Origin: an uncultured Methanofollis sp. | GTDB taxonomy: Archaea; Halobacteriota; Methanomicrobia; Methanomicrobiales; Methanofollaceae | DNA length: 6,231 bases | Assembly (NCBI RefSeq): GCF_937919355.1 | Contig: NZ_CALFSA010000053.1 | Span: 1 to 6,231, forward strand | Reading direction: 5' to 3' | Shown: in pieces, positions 1 through 6,157 of the stretch | Layout: every line of letters begins with the position of its first letter | Position numbering within the stretch: the stretch's first letter is position 1 | The notes under the pieces: generated by a model | The model's input: only the letters and a program-made list of their open reading frames with translations | The model's database searches: none | What the model was told of the DNA's origin: nothing | Program-made: the position numbers and the translations under genes

Positions 1-168
1 TGGGAGCACTTCTACCGCCCCCTCGAAGCGAGGCTCGATGAGTTTGCGGCCGAGTACGCCGGCGACGCAGGTGCGATGGATCTCGTCGAGAGGACGCGGA
101 GGGAGATCGCCGTGTACCGGGCGCACAGCGCGGAGTATGGCTACGTCTTCTTCGTGATGCGGACGTGA
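1..168 (+). CDS. C-terminal end of a probable SAM-dependent methyltransferase (partial)
   Basis: Only the last 55 codons are present; the frame is open from base 1 and ends at TGA 166-168. The peptide starts WEHFYRPLEARL, then has an acidic helical stretch, REIAVYRAHS, and the ending EYGYVFFVMRT. A closing 'EI-x-YR-x-S-x-x-YGYVF-F/Y-VM' segment is, from memory, the usual tail of class I SAM-dependent methyltransferases in methanogens, where it forms the last helix and strand of the Rossmann-like fold. The SAM-binding motifs lie outside the window, so neither the substrate nor the activity can be judged. Third codon positions are almost all G or C, which supports real coding. The gene converges on the ABC exporter gene, with 105 bases between the two stop codons. 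Confidence 0.6.
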   Translation, partial: WEHFYRPLEARLDEFAAEYAGDAGAMDLVERTRREIAVYRAHSAEYGYVFFVMRT

Positions 169-203
169 GGGAAAACCCCGCGACGAATTTTACCTACCGT
201 AAA

Positions 204-233
204 GGCGAAAAGTGCAACAGTAAATCCTTCGCC
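204..233. terminator. Weak inverted repeat between two convergent genes
   Basis: The 105-base gap between the convergent stop codons (169-273) contains GGCGAA at 204-209 and its complement TTCGCC at 228-233, with an 18-base loop. Short T runs are nearby on both strands (TTTT at 188-191 on +; a run of four T on the minus strand at 208-211). Archaeal transcription usually ends at T-rich stretches rather than long hairpins, so this is at most a weak termination region serving either gene. I see no small gene or strong promoter in the gap. Confidence 0.2.
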
Positions 234-273
234 GGCACGTCTGTCCCGCGGCGGCGTGTACCAGTAACTCGCC

Positions 274-2034
274 TCACCCCGCCTCGCCGGCTGCCCCCCT
301 CTCCACCAGGCGCCCGTCCTCGATCGCATACACCCGGTCCGCGAGGGCGAGCAGGCCGGTACGGTGCGTGATCATGACCACCGTCCTCCCCTCTGCCAGG
401 TCGGCAAGCGACGCCTGCAACCTCGCCTCGGTCCGGGCGTCGAGGGCCGACGTCGGTTCGTCCAGGACCAGGATCGTGCTGTCCCGCAGGAACGCCCGCG
501 CCACCGCGATCCTCTGCCTCTGCCCCATCGAGAGTTGCATCCCCCTCTCGCCGACGATCGTCTCGTAGCCGTGCGGGAACCCCAGGATCTCGTCGTGGAC
601 CTGCGCCTTCCGTGCTGCCACCACCACCTCGTCCCGCCCGGCCTCGGGCCTCCCGTACCTGATATTCTCCTCGACAGAGGTGTGGAAGAGGAAGAGGTCC
701 TGCGAGACGATAGAAGTCTGGCCCCGCACCCAGCGGGGGTCGAGGTCTGCAAGGTCGCGACCGTCCAGGGTGACAGTCCCGGCCGTCGGGGTATAATACG
801 CCAGGACCAGGTTGATGAGAGTCGTCTTCCCGGCCCCTGTCCGCCCCACGAGGGCGACGACCTCGCCCGGCCCGACGGTGAAGTTGACGTCCTGCAAAAC
901 CTCCGTGCCGTCCGGGTACGAGAACGAGACGTCCTCGAAGGCGATCCTCCCCGCGACCCTCTCCGGCACGAGGCCACCCGCCTCCTCCTCAGTCCCGAAG
1001 AGTTCCCGGAGACGTTCTGCCGAGGTGAAGACGGGCTGGAGGACGACCGGGAGAGAGAAGAACGTCCGTGCGGCCGCCGAGAAGGTGACGATATACGCAA
1101 TATACGCAACAAAGCCACCGACCGTCATCGCCCCCGCGATGACCTCCTGCCCGCCGACCCAGACGACGGCGAGGAGGAGGAGGAACTCGGTGCCGAAGAG
1201 GGCCTGGGAGGAGAAGGAGGCGAGCATCGAGTTCTTGACCCGCATCCTGACCACCCCTCGCAGGGTCGCCACCACCCGCCCGACCTCCCTCTCCTCCGCA
1301 GCATGGGCCTTCACTGTCTCGATGCCCGCGAGCACCTCCTGCAGGTCCCGCGAGACATGGGCCTCCCTCTCCCTCTCCTGGTAGGTGACGGTGCGTATCC
1401 GGCTCAGGAAGATGAGATTGGCGAGGAGGAAGAGGGGCGTGAAGACGATGAGGAGGATGGTCAGGGTGGGGCTGAGGGCGTAGAGGATGACCACGGAGAA
1501 GGCGACATAGAAGACGTTCGAGATGATCTGGGGGAGGAACTGGGAGAAGAGATACTGCATGACCCCGACGTCGCCGGAGATGCGGGACATCAGGTATCCG
1601 GTCTGGCCGGATTTGAAGTAGGAGAGGGGGAAGCGGAGGACGTGGTCGAAGAGGTCGGCCTGGAGGCCGAAGGTGTACTCCTCCCTGAACCGCACGAGAA
1701 GATAGGTCTGGACGAGGCCGAGCACCCCGACGGCGGCGCCGAGGACGAGCATGGCCAGGAGGAGGACCGGGAGGGAGAGGGGGACCGGGAACGCGGGCGG
1801 AGGCGCACCGGCACCCGGCACCAGGTAGTCGAGGAAGATCTTGCCCGAGAGGGGGATGAGCGCTCGCAGGCCGACGAGGACAAGGGTGACGAGGAGGCTT
1901 GCGGCCCCGAGTTTCCAGATGGGCCTTGCGTACCTGAGGAAGAAGCGGAGGTCGCGGTACCTGAACTCCGTCTTCTGCGGGGCGGCGAGGACCTCCCGCA
2001 TAAAGGCGATGCCGCGGCCAGGGATATCTCTCAT
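274..2034 (-). CDS. ABC transporter, half-size exporter with fused membrane and ATPase domains
   Basis: This is a 586-residue ABCB/MsbA-type half transporter that should work as a homodimer in the cytoplasmic membrane and export a substrate using ATP. Hydrophobic segments near residues 43-62, 86-113, 166-186, 189-210, 282-300 and 304-325 give the six-helix type-1 exporter membrane domain. The nucleotide-binding domain follows: A-loop Tyr373, Walker A GRTGAGKT 397-404, Q-loop Gln445, signature LSMGQ 501-505, Walker B with Asp525-Glu526, D-loop SALD 529-532 and switch His557. All catalytic residues are present. The signature has Met where the consensus LSGGQ has Gly. I chose the ATG at 2034 because GGAGG lies 4 bases upstream; a longer in-frame reading to 2154 would run back through the TATA box and into mcrC, and an ATG 11 codons in (2001) lacks a ribosome site. 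The substrate (lipid, drug or peptide) cannot be told. It lies downstream of mcrC on the same strand but has its own promoter. Confidence 0.93.
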   Translation of the reverse strand: MRDIPGRGIAFMREVLAAPQKTEFRYRDLRFFLRYARPIWKLGAASLLVTLVLVGLRALIPLSGKIFLDYLVPGAGAPPPAFPVPLSLPVLLLAMLVLGAAVGVLGLVQTYLLVRFREEYTFGLQADLFDHVLRFPLSYFKSGQTGYLMSRISGDVGVMQYLFSQFLPQIISNVFYVAFSVVILYALSPTLTILLIVFTPLFLLANLIFLSRIRTVTYQEREREAHVSRDLQEVLAGIETVKAHAAEEREVGRVVATLRGVVRMRVKNSMLASFSSQALFGTEFLLLLAVVWVGGQEVIAGAMTVGGFVAYIAYIVTFSAAARTFFSLPVVLQPVFTSAERLRELFGTEEEAGGLVPERVAGRIAFEDVSFSYPDGTEVLQDVNFTVGPGEVVALVGRTGAGKTTLINLVLAYYTPTAGTVTLDGRDLADLDPRWVRGQTSIVSQDLFLFHTSVEENIRYGRPEAGRDEVVVAARKAQVHDEILGFPHGYETIVGERGMQLSMGQRQRIAVARAFLRDSTILVLDEPTSALDARTEARLQASLADLAEGRTVVMITHRTGLLALADRVYAIEDGRLVERGAAGEAG

Positions 2035-2048
2035 CTCTCCTCCTCTCC
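2035..2048 (-). promoter_or_regulatory. Strong purine-rich ribosome binding site of the ABC exporter gene
   Basis: On the minus strand GGAGAGGAGGAGAG directly precedes the ATG at 2034. Its GGAGG (2039-2043) pairs with the 3' end of 16S rRNA and leaves 4 bases before the start. It decides the start against the longer upstream reading and against the internal ATG at 2001. Confidence 0.75.
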
Positions 2049-2061
2049 GGGGGGCGGGGAT

Positions 2062-2087
2062 GTGCCCGTATAGGCCGTGCCCGTATA
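2062..2087. repeat. 11-base direct repeat in the exporter promoter, candidate operator
   Basis: GTGCCCGTATA occurs twice without mismatch, at 2062-2072 and 2077-2087, separated by GGCC, so the period is 15 bases. Read on the minus strand, the first copy overlaps the TATA box and the second falls about where transcription of the exporter gene should start. Archaeal repressors often bind there to block TBP or RNA polymerase. The repeat is seen directly; the operator role is inference. Confidence 0.4.
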
Positions 2088-2091
2088 TAAT
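2083..2091 (-). promoter_or_regulatory. TATA box of the ABC exporter gene
   Basis: The minus strand reads ATTATATAC here, an AT-rich island in GC-rich surroundings. A start about 25 bases downstream would fall near 2061, giving a leader of roughly 26 bases with the ribosome site inside it. The box sits within 3 bases of the mcrC stop codon, which suggests that the exporter can be transcribed independently of mcrBC, although read-through is possible because no terminator is visible between them. Confidence 0.6.
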
Positions 2092-2093
2092 TG

Positions 2094-3395
2094 TCAGGGA
2101 CGGGGGCAGACCGCACGCACGGCGGCGGCGAGGTCGTCCCTGAACGCCTGCCACCCCTCCTCCGTCACGAGGGGGTGGGCGAGGCTGACCGACCTGATGA
2201 GGAGGGGGACTTTCCGGCCCGATATGTCGTAGAGGTAGTCCTGCGACGCCGCACTTTCGGTGTCCGGGTACAGGAGCATCCCGGCCTCTGCCGGGAGCAT
2301 GGTCACATAGGCGAAGACCTGGTACGCGTCGGCCTGGGAGACGCCGCAGGTCGGGTCTGTCCTGTCGAGGATCTTGTACTTCGTGTCGACGACCACCGCC
2401 CCGCCCGGCCCGCGGGCGACGAGGTCAGGGATGAGGGTGAAGGCATGGCCGCCGCCCTCCCTCTCCACCAGGTGGCCGATCCTCTCCTGCGCCGTCACCT
2501 CCATCTCCTGCCCGAAGAAATACGCGGGGTCTTCCCTGATCACCGCCGCGACAAATTCCTCGAAGAGTTTTTCCATCGGGACCAGGAAGGAGAAGGTCTC
2601 GACGTCGGAGGCCTGGAGGGTGAGGGTGGCGTGGGCGAGGAAGATCCGGCAGACCCTGACGAAGGGCTCGAAGGCGCGGTTCAGGCGGGTGAAGGCGATG
2701 GTGTCCACCTCGGCGACGGTGACGGGGACGAGCGTCACGGCGTCGAGGAGGTCGGTGATCGCCCTGAGTGTCCTGACTGTCCTGGTGCGGCGGGAGGTCC
2801 GGGCCATCAGGTGGCAGGTGTACTTCAGCGTCCTGTTCAGGAGGGTGTCCACCGAGTACTCGTGGAAGGTGCAGGGGATGATGTGGAGGCGTGCCGGGTT
2901 CGTGTAGGCCCTGATATCGATCCGCCCGCGGACGAAGCGGAGTTCCTCCTCCTGCCGCGTGTACTCCCGCCTCTGCGTCGTCTTCAGGAGACGGGCGAGG
3001 TGTTTTGCAAAGAGGAAGATGAAGACCTCGAAGAGGTCGGTCTGGTCGAGGTCGAGGCCGGCGAGGTCCATGTCCCTGACGGAGAGCCTCTCCGTGCAGG
3101 CGAGCATGGTGAGGAGGTTGCCGGCGATGACGGCCCTGTGCCTCTCGCAGGCGTCGCCCCTGAAGAGTTTTGGCAGGATTTCCAGGGTGATGCCGCCGGC
3201 CTTCACGACGCCGACGAGGTTCAGGGGCTTCAGGGTCGTCCGGCCGATCGCGAGGAAAGGCCGTGAGGCGTTCAGGGCGTCCAGGGCCGCCAGCGTCTCC
3301 TCCGTCAGGTGGAGGACGTCCCCGTCCCATGCGTCTGTCCCGCCGACCTCGTAGGGACAGGCCTGGAACTCGAAGAGTGTCGCCGTGGCGGTCAT
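2094..3395 (-). CDS. mcrC: McrC-family nuclease subunit of a type IV restriction system
   Basis: This 433-residue protein is the expected endonuclease partner of the McrB motor, cutting DNA that carries modified bases. The N-terminal part (about 1-150) has the beta-rich adaptor pattern of McrC, with ITLEILPKLF at 69-78. RGRID at 156-160, the FHEYSVDTLLNR segment (177-188) and the conserved MEKLFEEFV at 274-282 follow. The C-terminal PD-(D/E)xK nuclease fold is visible as PD 323-324 and D-T-K 337-339, with a downstream Gln/Tyr-rich helix at 354-363. The Asp, Asp-x-Lys layout matches the E. coli McrC active site, so the enzyme looks intact. It is longer than E. coli McrC (about 350 residues), as many homologues are. 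The start is the ATG at 3395, which overlaps the mcrB stop codon. The frame stays open upstream to 4067, but that stretch lies over the mcrB AAA+ domain and looks non-protein-like (Arg/Pro-rich). No clear Shine-Dalgarno is visible, so translation is probably coupled to mcrB. Confidence 0.92.
   Translation of the reverse strand: MTATATLFEFQACPYEVGGTDAWDGDVLHLTEETLAALDALNASRPFLAIGRTTLKPLNLVGVVKAGGITLEILPKLFRGDACERHRAVIAGNLLTMLACTERLSVRDMDLAGLDLDQTDLFEVFIFLFAKHLARLLKTTQRREYTRQEEELRFVRGRIDIRAYTNPARLHIIPCTFHEYSVDTLLNRTLKYTCHLMARTSRRTRTVRTLRAITDLLDAVTLVPVTVAEVDTIAFTRLNRAFEPFVRVCRIFLAHATLTLQASDVETFSFLVPMEKLFEEFVAAVIREDPAYFFGQEMEVTAQERIGHLVEREGGGHAFTLIPDLVARGPGGAVVVDTKYKILDRTDPTCGVSQADAYQVFAYVTMLPAEAGMLLYPDTESAASQDYLYDISGRKVPLLIRSVSLAHPLVTEEGWQAFRDDLAAAVRAVCPRP
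3392..3395 (-). other. ATGA stop/start overlap coupling mcrB to mcrC
   Basis: On the minus strand the mcrC ATG (3395-3393) and the mcrB TGA (3394-3392) share four bases. Together with the lack of a good ribosome site before mcrC, this points to one transcript and reinitiating ribosomes, which would keep the two subunits in fixed proportion. Confidence 0.8.
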
Positions 3396-5965
3396 GCCCG
3401 GTTCTCGGAGAGCGCCCTGACGAACTCCTCGCCGTCCTCGGGCATGGCGGTGTCGAAACCGACGCACTCCCTGAACTTCTGGGGTGAGTCGTAGAAGTAC
3501 TCCTGGAGGAGGGGGATGACCTCGCACTCCCAGGTGGTCTGGAAGGCCTCGACGGCCTCGTCCCGCGTCGTGCACCCTGCGAGTTTCATCAGGTAACTGT
3601 GGCCGATCTGGTGGTTGCGGTCGTAGTTCTTGATGATGCGGGCGTTCACATCCCTGAGGGCGTTGATGGCGATAGTGAAGACTTCCTGCACGGCAGGGTC
3701 GTCGCTCGTGAGCGCCTCCTCCAGCACTGCGTAGTCGGGCATCACCTCGATGAAGCCGAACCGCCGGCGCAGGGCGATGTCGAGGAGGGCAATCGAGCGG
3801 TCGGCGGTGTTCATCGTCCCGATGACGAAGAGGTTCGGCGGGATGCCGAAGCGGGTCTTCGAGTACGGCAGGGTGGTGGCGAGGGCGTTCCCGGTGCAGA
3901 GCCTCTTGTCCTTCTCCAGGAGGGTGATCAGTTCGCCGAAGATGCGGGGGATGTCGCCGCGGTTGATCTCGTCGATGACCAGGAAGACGGGGACGCGGTC
4001 GCGGACGGCGAGGGCCTCTGCCTCCTCCCGGGGCGAGAGGGCGGGCACGTCCTCTCCCTCCTCCCACCGGTTCTCTATCCCCGCCCTCTCCATCAGGGCG
4101 TTGAAGGCGTCCCTGCAGAGCGTCTTGAAGATCCCGTCCTCGATCTCGTAGCAGATCCGGCCTTCGGCGTCGGTCCGGGGCCTGAGTCCTTCGATGAAGT
4201 CCTCGTAGGCGAAGGAGGGGTGGAAGGTGACGAAGGCGTGGGCCGCACCGGGGTGGGCGGCGATGTACGTCTGTGCCGTGTAGGTCTTGCCGGTGCCGGG
4301 GGGGCCGTAGAGGACCACCTGGTTCTTGGCGGCGAGGAGTCGGGTGATTTTCCTGAATGCGGGGGTGTCCATAGTCTCTGTCTCCTGGTGGAAGAGCGCC
4401 TCGTAGTCGTCCTTCGTGATCTTTTTCAGCCTCTTGCTGACGACGATACCCCGGAGGTCATAGGGTACAGGGATCTCTTTCTCGAAGACCTCCCATCTCA
4501 CTTCGCGGTAGATCGAGAAGTCGAGGGCGAGGTCGATCTTCGGCCCTGAGACGACCGTGGCCTGACCGAGGACCCCCTGCCTCCCCCGCGGGATGACGAC
4601 GGTGTCCCCCTCCTGCATGGTGAAGAGGAAGTCATAGGGCATGTAGGCGTTCACCGGTTTTTCAAAGGGGTCTCCTTCGATTGCCTCCCTGAACTTTTCC
4701 CTGAAGACGTCGGGATCGGAGAACTCGAAGAGAGTATCACCGTATTTTTTCGCCAGCATCTCCCAGGGGATGCCGATGATGCCCTTCTCCTGCCACTCGT
4801 CCCAGTGCTTCAGGGGGGCATAGGTCTCCTGCGTGCGGGAGGAGGGGAGGAGGACCCAGTAATTTTCTGTCCGAATGACACCGTCTGTCTCAACAATGGA
4901 ATAAAATTCTTTGAACGAGAGACCTACGGTCGTGTTCTGGAAATTCCGCTTAAATTTTTTTAAGTCAACGATCGTCTCGTTGGTGTCTCTCCACTTCACC
5001 TCACGATAGGTTGGATATTTCCATTGTTTTTGTACTTTCGGACCTGAGACGATCACGCCCCAGCCGTGAACGCCCTGGTACCCCCTGTTTGCAAGGACGA
5101 GATCACCGACCTTGATATCATGGAGAAAACAGTAGTATTGGCTCATCTGGTTGCTGATGCTCCTCTCTGAACTCTCCGGCACTTTCTCGGCATATTTTTC
5201 TTTCAGTTCTTCCAGAGTGAGGTCGAAGACCGCCTCGCCGTAGGGTATGACCAGTTCTTCCCCGCCGACGGCAATGATATTCTCAGATTTGCAGAGATCC
5301 CAGTTTTCCGAATTTTGCCCTGGGGCGATCTTCCAGAAATTGACCGTGGCGACCGAGTAGAGGAAGTAGTCAAGGGTCGAGTAGTCAGCATTCTGCAAGA
5401 GCGGATCAGCGTCTTCTCTAATCTCAGCGAGGATCTTGCCGGCGATCTCATTGAACTCTCGGTAGTATTCACCGCACTTTTTCCCGGTCTTTGGAGCGGT
5501 CATGGTGTCGAGTCCGAGGATCTTCAGGGCCTTCTCTGCGGTCCCATTCAGACATGCATATTCATTCGGGGAGAACGAGCAGAGAAGTTCAGATGTCAAT
5601 GCAGGGCCGACATTTTTTGTGCCGTTGATGAATTCGGCATACCGATCGGCAAGGTCGCCCCTGCCATAGAGGAGTTCTTTTATCTGTGTCAGGAAGGTAT
5701 CCAACCCGATACTCTCCAGAAGGGTGGTGCTGTCATAGATGTAACCAAACATCGCCGTGGTAGAGTCAAGGAGGTCGACGAGTTCGTCCTCTGTGACGTG
5801 GTCGACGGTCTCTTCTGAGAATAATCTCTGGACACCGTTTTTTACGTATTCACGTCTTTCAAGCCCGGTCTTCCCCTCAGTCGATGTTTCTTCCTCAAGT
5901 TCGGGGAAGTCCTGTTTAAACCTGAGAATGTAAGGTTGAAGTATTTCCTGGAGTCCTGTAGCCAA
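3392..5965 (-). CDS. mcrB: McrB-family AAA+ GTPase with two EVE/PUA-like reader modules
   Basis: This 857-residue protein is the DNA-recognition and motor subunit of the modification-dependent restriction system. Residues 1-200 are mostly helical; NVGPALTSELL (118-128) and the following stretch to about 152 resemble a helix-hairpin-helix DNA-binding element (inference). Two EVE/PUA-like modules follow, about 208-345 (opening NFWKIAPG) and 368-510 (opening NYWVLLP); residues 286-325 and 452-491 align without gaps with 19 of 40 identical. The AAA+ domain starts near 533: Walker A GPPGTGKT 554-561, Walker B with Asp665-Glu666 followed by INR, the McrB hallmark MNTADRS 718-724 and arginine finger candidates RRR 733-735. 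The hallmark indicates a GTP-using McrB rather than another AAA+ protein. The start is TTG at 5965 with GGTGA seven bases upstream; no in-frame ATG or GTG is seen before it in the nearby sequence. At 857 residues it is nearly twice the length of E. coli McrB (about 460), because of the enlarged recognition region. The first 368 codons are AT-richer than the rest. Confidence 0.93.
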   Translation of the reverse strand: MATGLQEILQPYILRFKQDFPELEEETSTEGKTGLERREYVKNGVQRLFSEETVDHVTEDELVDLLDSTTAMFGYIYDSTTLLESIGLDTFLTQIKELLYGRGDLADRYAEFINGTKNVGPALTSELLCSFSPNEYACLNGTAEKALKILGLDTMTAPKTGKKCGEYYREFNEIAGKILAEIREDADPLLQNADYSTLDYFLYSVATVNFWKIAPGQNSENWDLCKSENIIAVGGEELVIPYGEAVFDLTLEELKEKYAEKVPESSERSISNQMSQYYCFLHDIKVGDLVLANRGYQGVHGWGVIVSGPKVQKQWKYPTYREVKWRDTNETIVDLKKFKRNFQNTTVGLSFKEFYSIVETDGVIRTENYWVLLPSSRTQETYAPLKHWDEWQEKGIIGIPWEMLAKKYGDTLFEFSDPDVFREKFREAIEGDPFEKPVNAYMPYDFLFTMQEGDTVVIPRGRQGVLGQATVVSGPKIDLALDFSIYREVRWEVFEKEIPVPYDLRGIVVSKRLKKITKDDYEALFHQETETMDTPAFRKITRLLAAKNQVVLYGPPGTGKTYTAQTYIAAHPGAAHAFVTFHPSFAYEDFIEGLRPRTDAEGRICYEIEDGIFKTLCRDAFNALMERAGIENRWEEGEDVPALSPREEAEALAVRDRVPVFLVIDEINRGDIPRIFGELITLLEKDKRLCTGNALATTLPYSKTRFGIPPNLFVIGTMNTADRSIALLDIALRRRFGFIEVMPDYAVLEEALTSDDPAVQEVFTIAINALRDVNARIIKNYDRNHQIGHSYLMKLAGCTTRDEAVEAFQTTWECEVIPLLQEYFYDSPQKFRECVGFDTAMPEDGEEFVRALSENRA
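4372..4386 (-). promoter_or_regulatory. Candidate internal translation start for a short, motor-only McrB
   Basis: In the mcrB frame, codon 532 is ATG (4372-4370), and AGGAG lies at 4386-4382, nine bases upstream. Initiation here would give a 326-residue protein that starts 22 residues before Walker A and contains the whole AAA+ domain but no reader domain. E. coli mcrB makes a comparable short form (McrBs) from an internal start. The AGGAG also falls inside ordinary His-Gln-Glu codons, so chance is possible. Confidence 0.35.
4493..5110 (-). repeat. Protein-level tandem duplication of the reader module inside mcrB
   Basis: The core blocks encoded at 4991-5110 (residues 286-325) and 4493-4612 (residues 452-491) share the pattern GD-x-V, RG-x-QGV-x-G, V-SGPK, YREV-x-W with no gap and a constant 166-residue offset. 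The front halves also correspond (NFW at 209-211 and NYW at 368-370; WD at 222-223 and 388-389). The bases have diverged well beyond the proteins, so the duplication is old or the copies were acquired separately. Confidence 0.7.
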
Positions 5966-5972
5966 TATCAGG

Positions 5973-5977
5973 TCACC
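5973..5977 (-). promoter_or_regulatory. GGTGA ribosome binding site fixing the TTG start of mcrB
   Basis: The minus strand reads GGTGA, then seven bases, then TTG at 5965-5963. GGTGA is a perfect match to part of the archaeal anti-Shine-Dalgarno complement, at good spacing. It is the main reason to accept the rare TTG start. Confidence 0.65.
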
Positions 5978-6003
5978 CGGTCGGTTTATTTTAAAATATT
6001 CTA

Positions 6004-6012
6004 GTATATACC
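6004..6012 (-). promoter_or_regulatory. TATA box of the mcrBC operon
   Basis: The minus strand reads GGTATATAC in a strongly AT-rich gap of about 70 bases upstream of mcrB. A transcript start about 26 bases on would fall near 5981, giving a leader of roughly 16 bases that contains the GGTGA site. A second AT element, TTTTAAAA at 5989-5996, is too close to leave room for that ribosome site and is the less likely TATA box. Confidence 0.55.
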
Positions 6013-6037
6013 TATTGATTCTAATTTTAATCCTAAA

Positions 6038-6157
6038 TTACAGATAATCGATACTGCCGTACCTTTCTGTCGCCATATCCGTGCTGATGATCAGGAGGTT
6101 GAGATTGGGGTTGCAATTGATCTGGAGGCGCACTATTTTCTTTTTAATCGGCGTCCC
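6038..6157 (-). pseudogene. Probable frameshifted C-terminal end of the right-edge gene
   Basis: After a TAG at 6160-6158 this minus-strand frame is open for 39 sense codons and ends at TAA (6040-6038). It reads GTPIKKKIVRLQ, then INCNPNLNLLIIST, then DMATERYGSIDYL. The make-up is protein-like, with an alternating hydrophobic strand (NLLIIST), and third positions are mostly G or C. It starts where the neighbouring frame runs out, so it looks like the natural end of the gene entering from the right edge, separated by one lost G in the G run at 6155-6158. It could also be a separate 31-residue ORF starting at GTG. I do not recognise the family. Confidence 0.4.

Noticed and set aside
1090..1107. 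Tandem 9-base repeat ATATACGCA inside the exporter gene
   Set aside because: It encodes the Tyr-Ile-Ala-Tyr-Ile part of a membrane helix in the correct frame. Two copies are too few to suggest phase variation, and 9 bases would not shift the frame.
364..2073. A 569-codon open frame on the + strand opposite the ABC exporter
   Set aside because: Its product is rich in Glu, Asp, Arg and Gly with no recognisable fold. It is the shadow expected opposite a GC-rich gene whose own product has all the exporter motifs.
2035..2154. A 40-residue longer start for the ABC exporter
   Set aside because: It would translate through the TATA box and overlap the end of mcrC, while the ATG at 2034 has a strong GGAGG site.
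2091..3266. A 391-codon open frame on the + strand opposite mcrC
   Set aside because: The composition is dominated by Glu, Gly, Asp and Val with no motif; it mirrors the mcrC codons.
3396..4067. A longer mcrC reading that would add 224 residues at the N-terminus
   Set aside because: The added part overlaps the mcrB AAA+ domain and reads as Arg/Pro-rich sequence. The ATG at 3395 in the ATGA overlap gives a normal McrC.
3599..4549. A 316-codon open frame on the + strand opposite the McrB motor
   Set aside because: It runs antisense to Walker A, Walker B and the MNTADRS hallmark, and its product is low-complexity Val/Glu/Gly.
274..5965. The exporter as a functional part of the restriction system
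   Set aside because: They share only strand and closeness. The exporter has its own TATA box and is a general family, and I know of no established McrBC-ABC exporter partnership.
6013..6040. Imperfect 12-base AT-rich repeat upstream of the mcrB TATA box
   Set aside because: Only 8 of 12 positions match in a stretch made almost entirely of A and T, so chance explains it.
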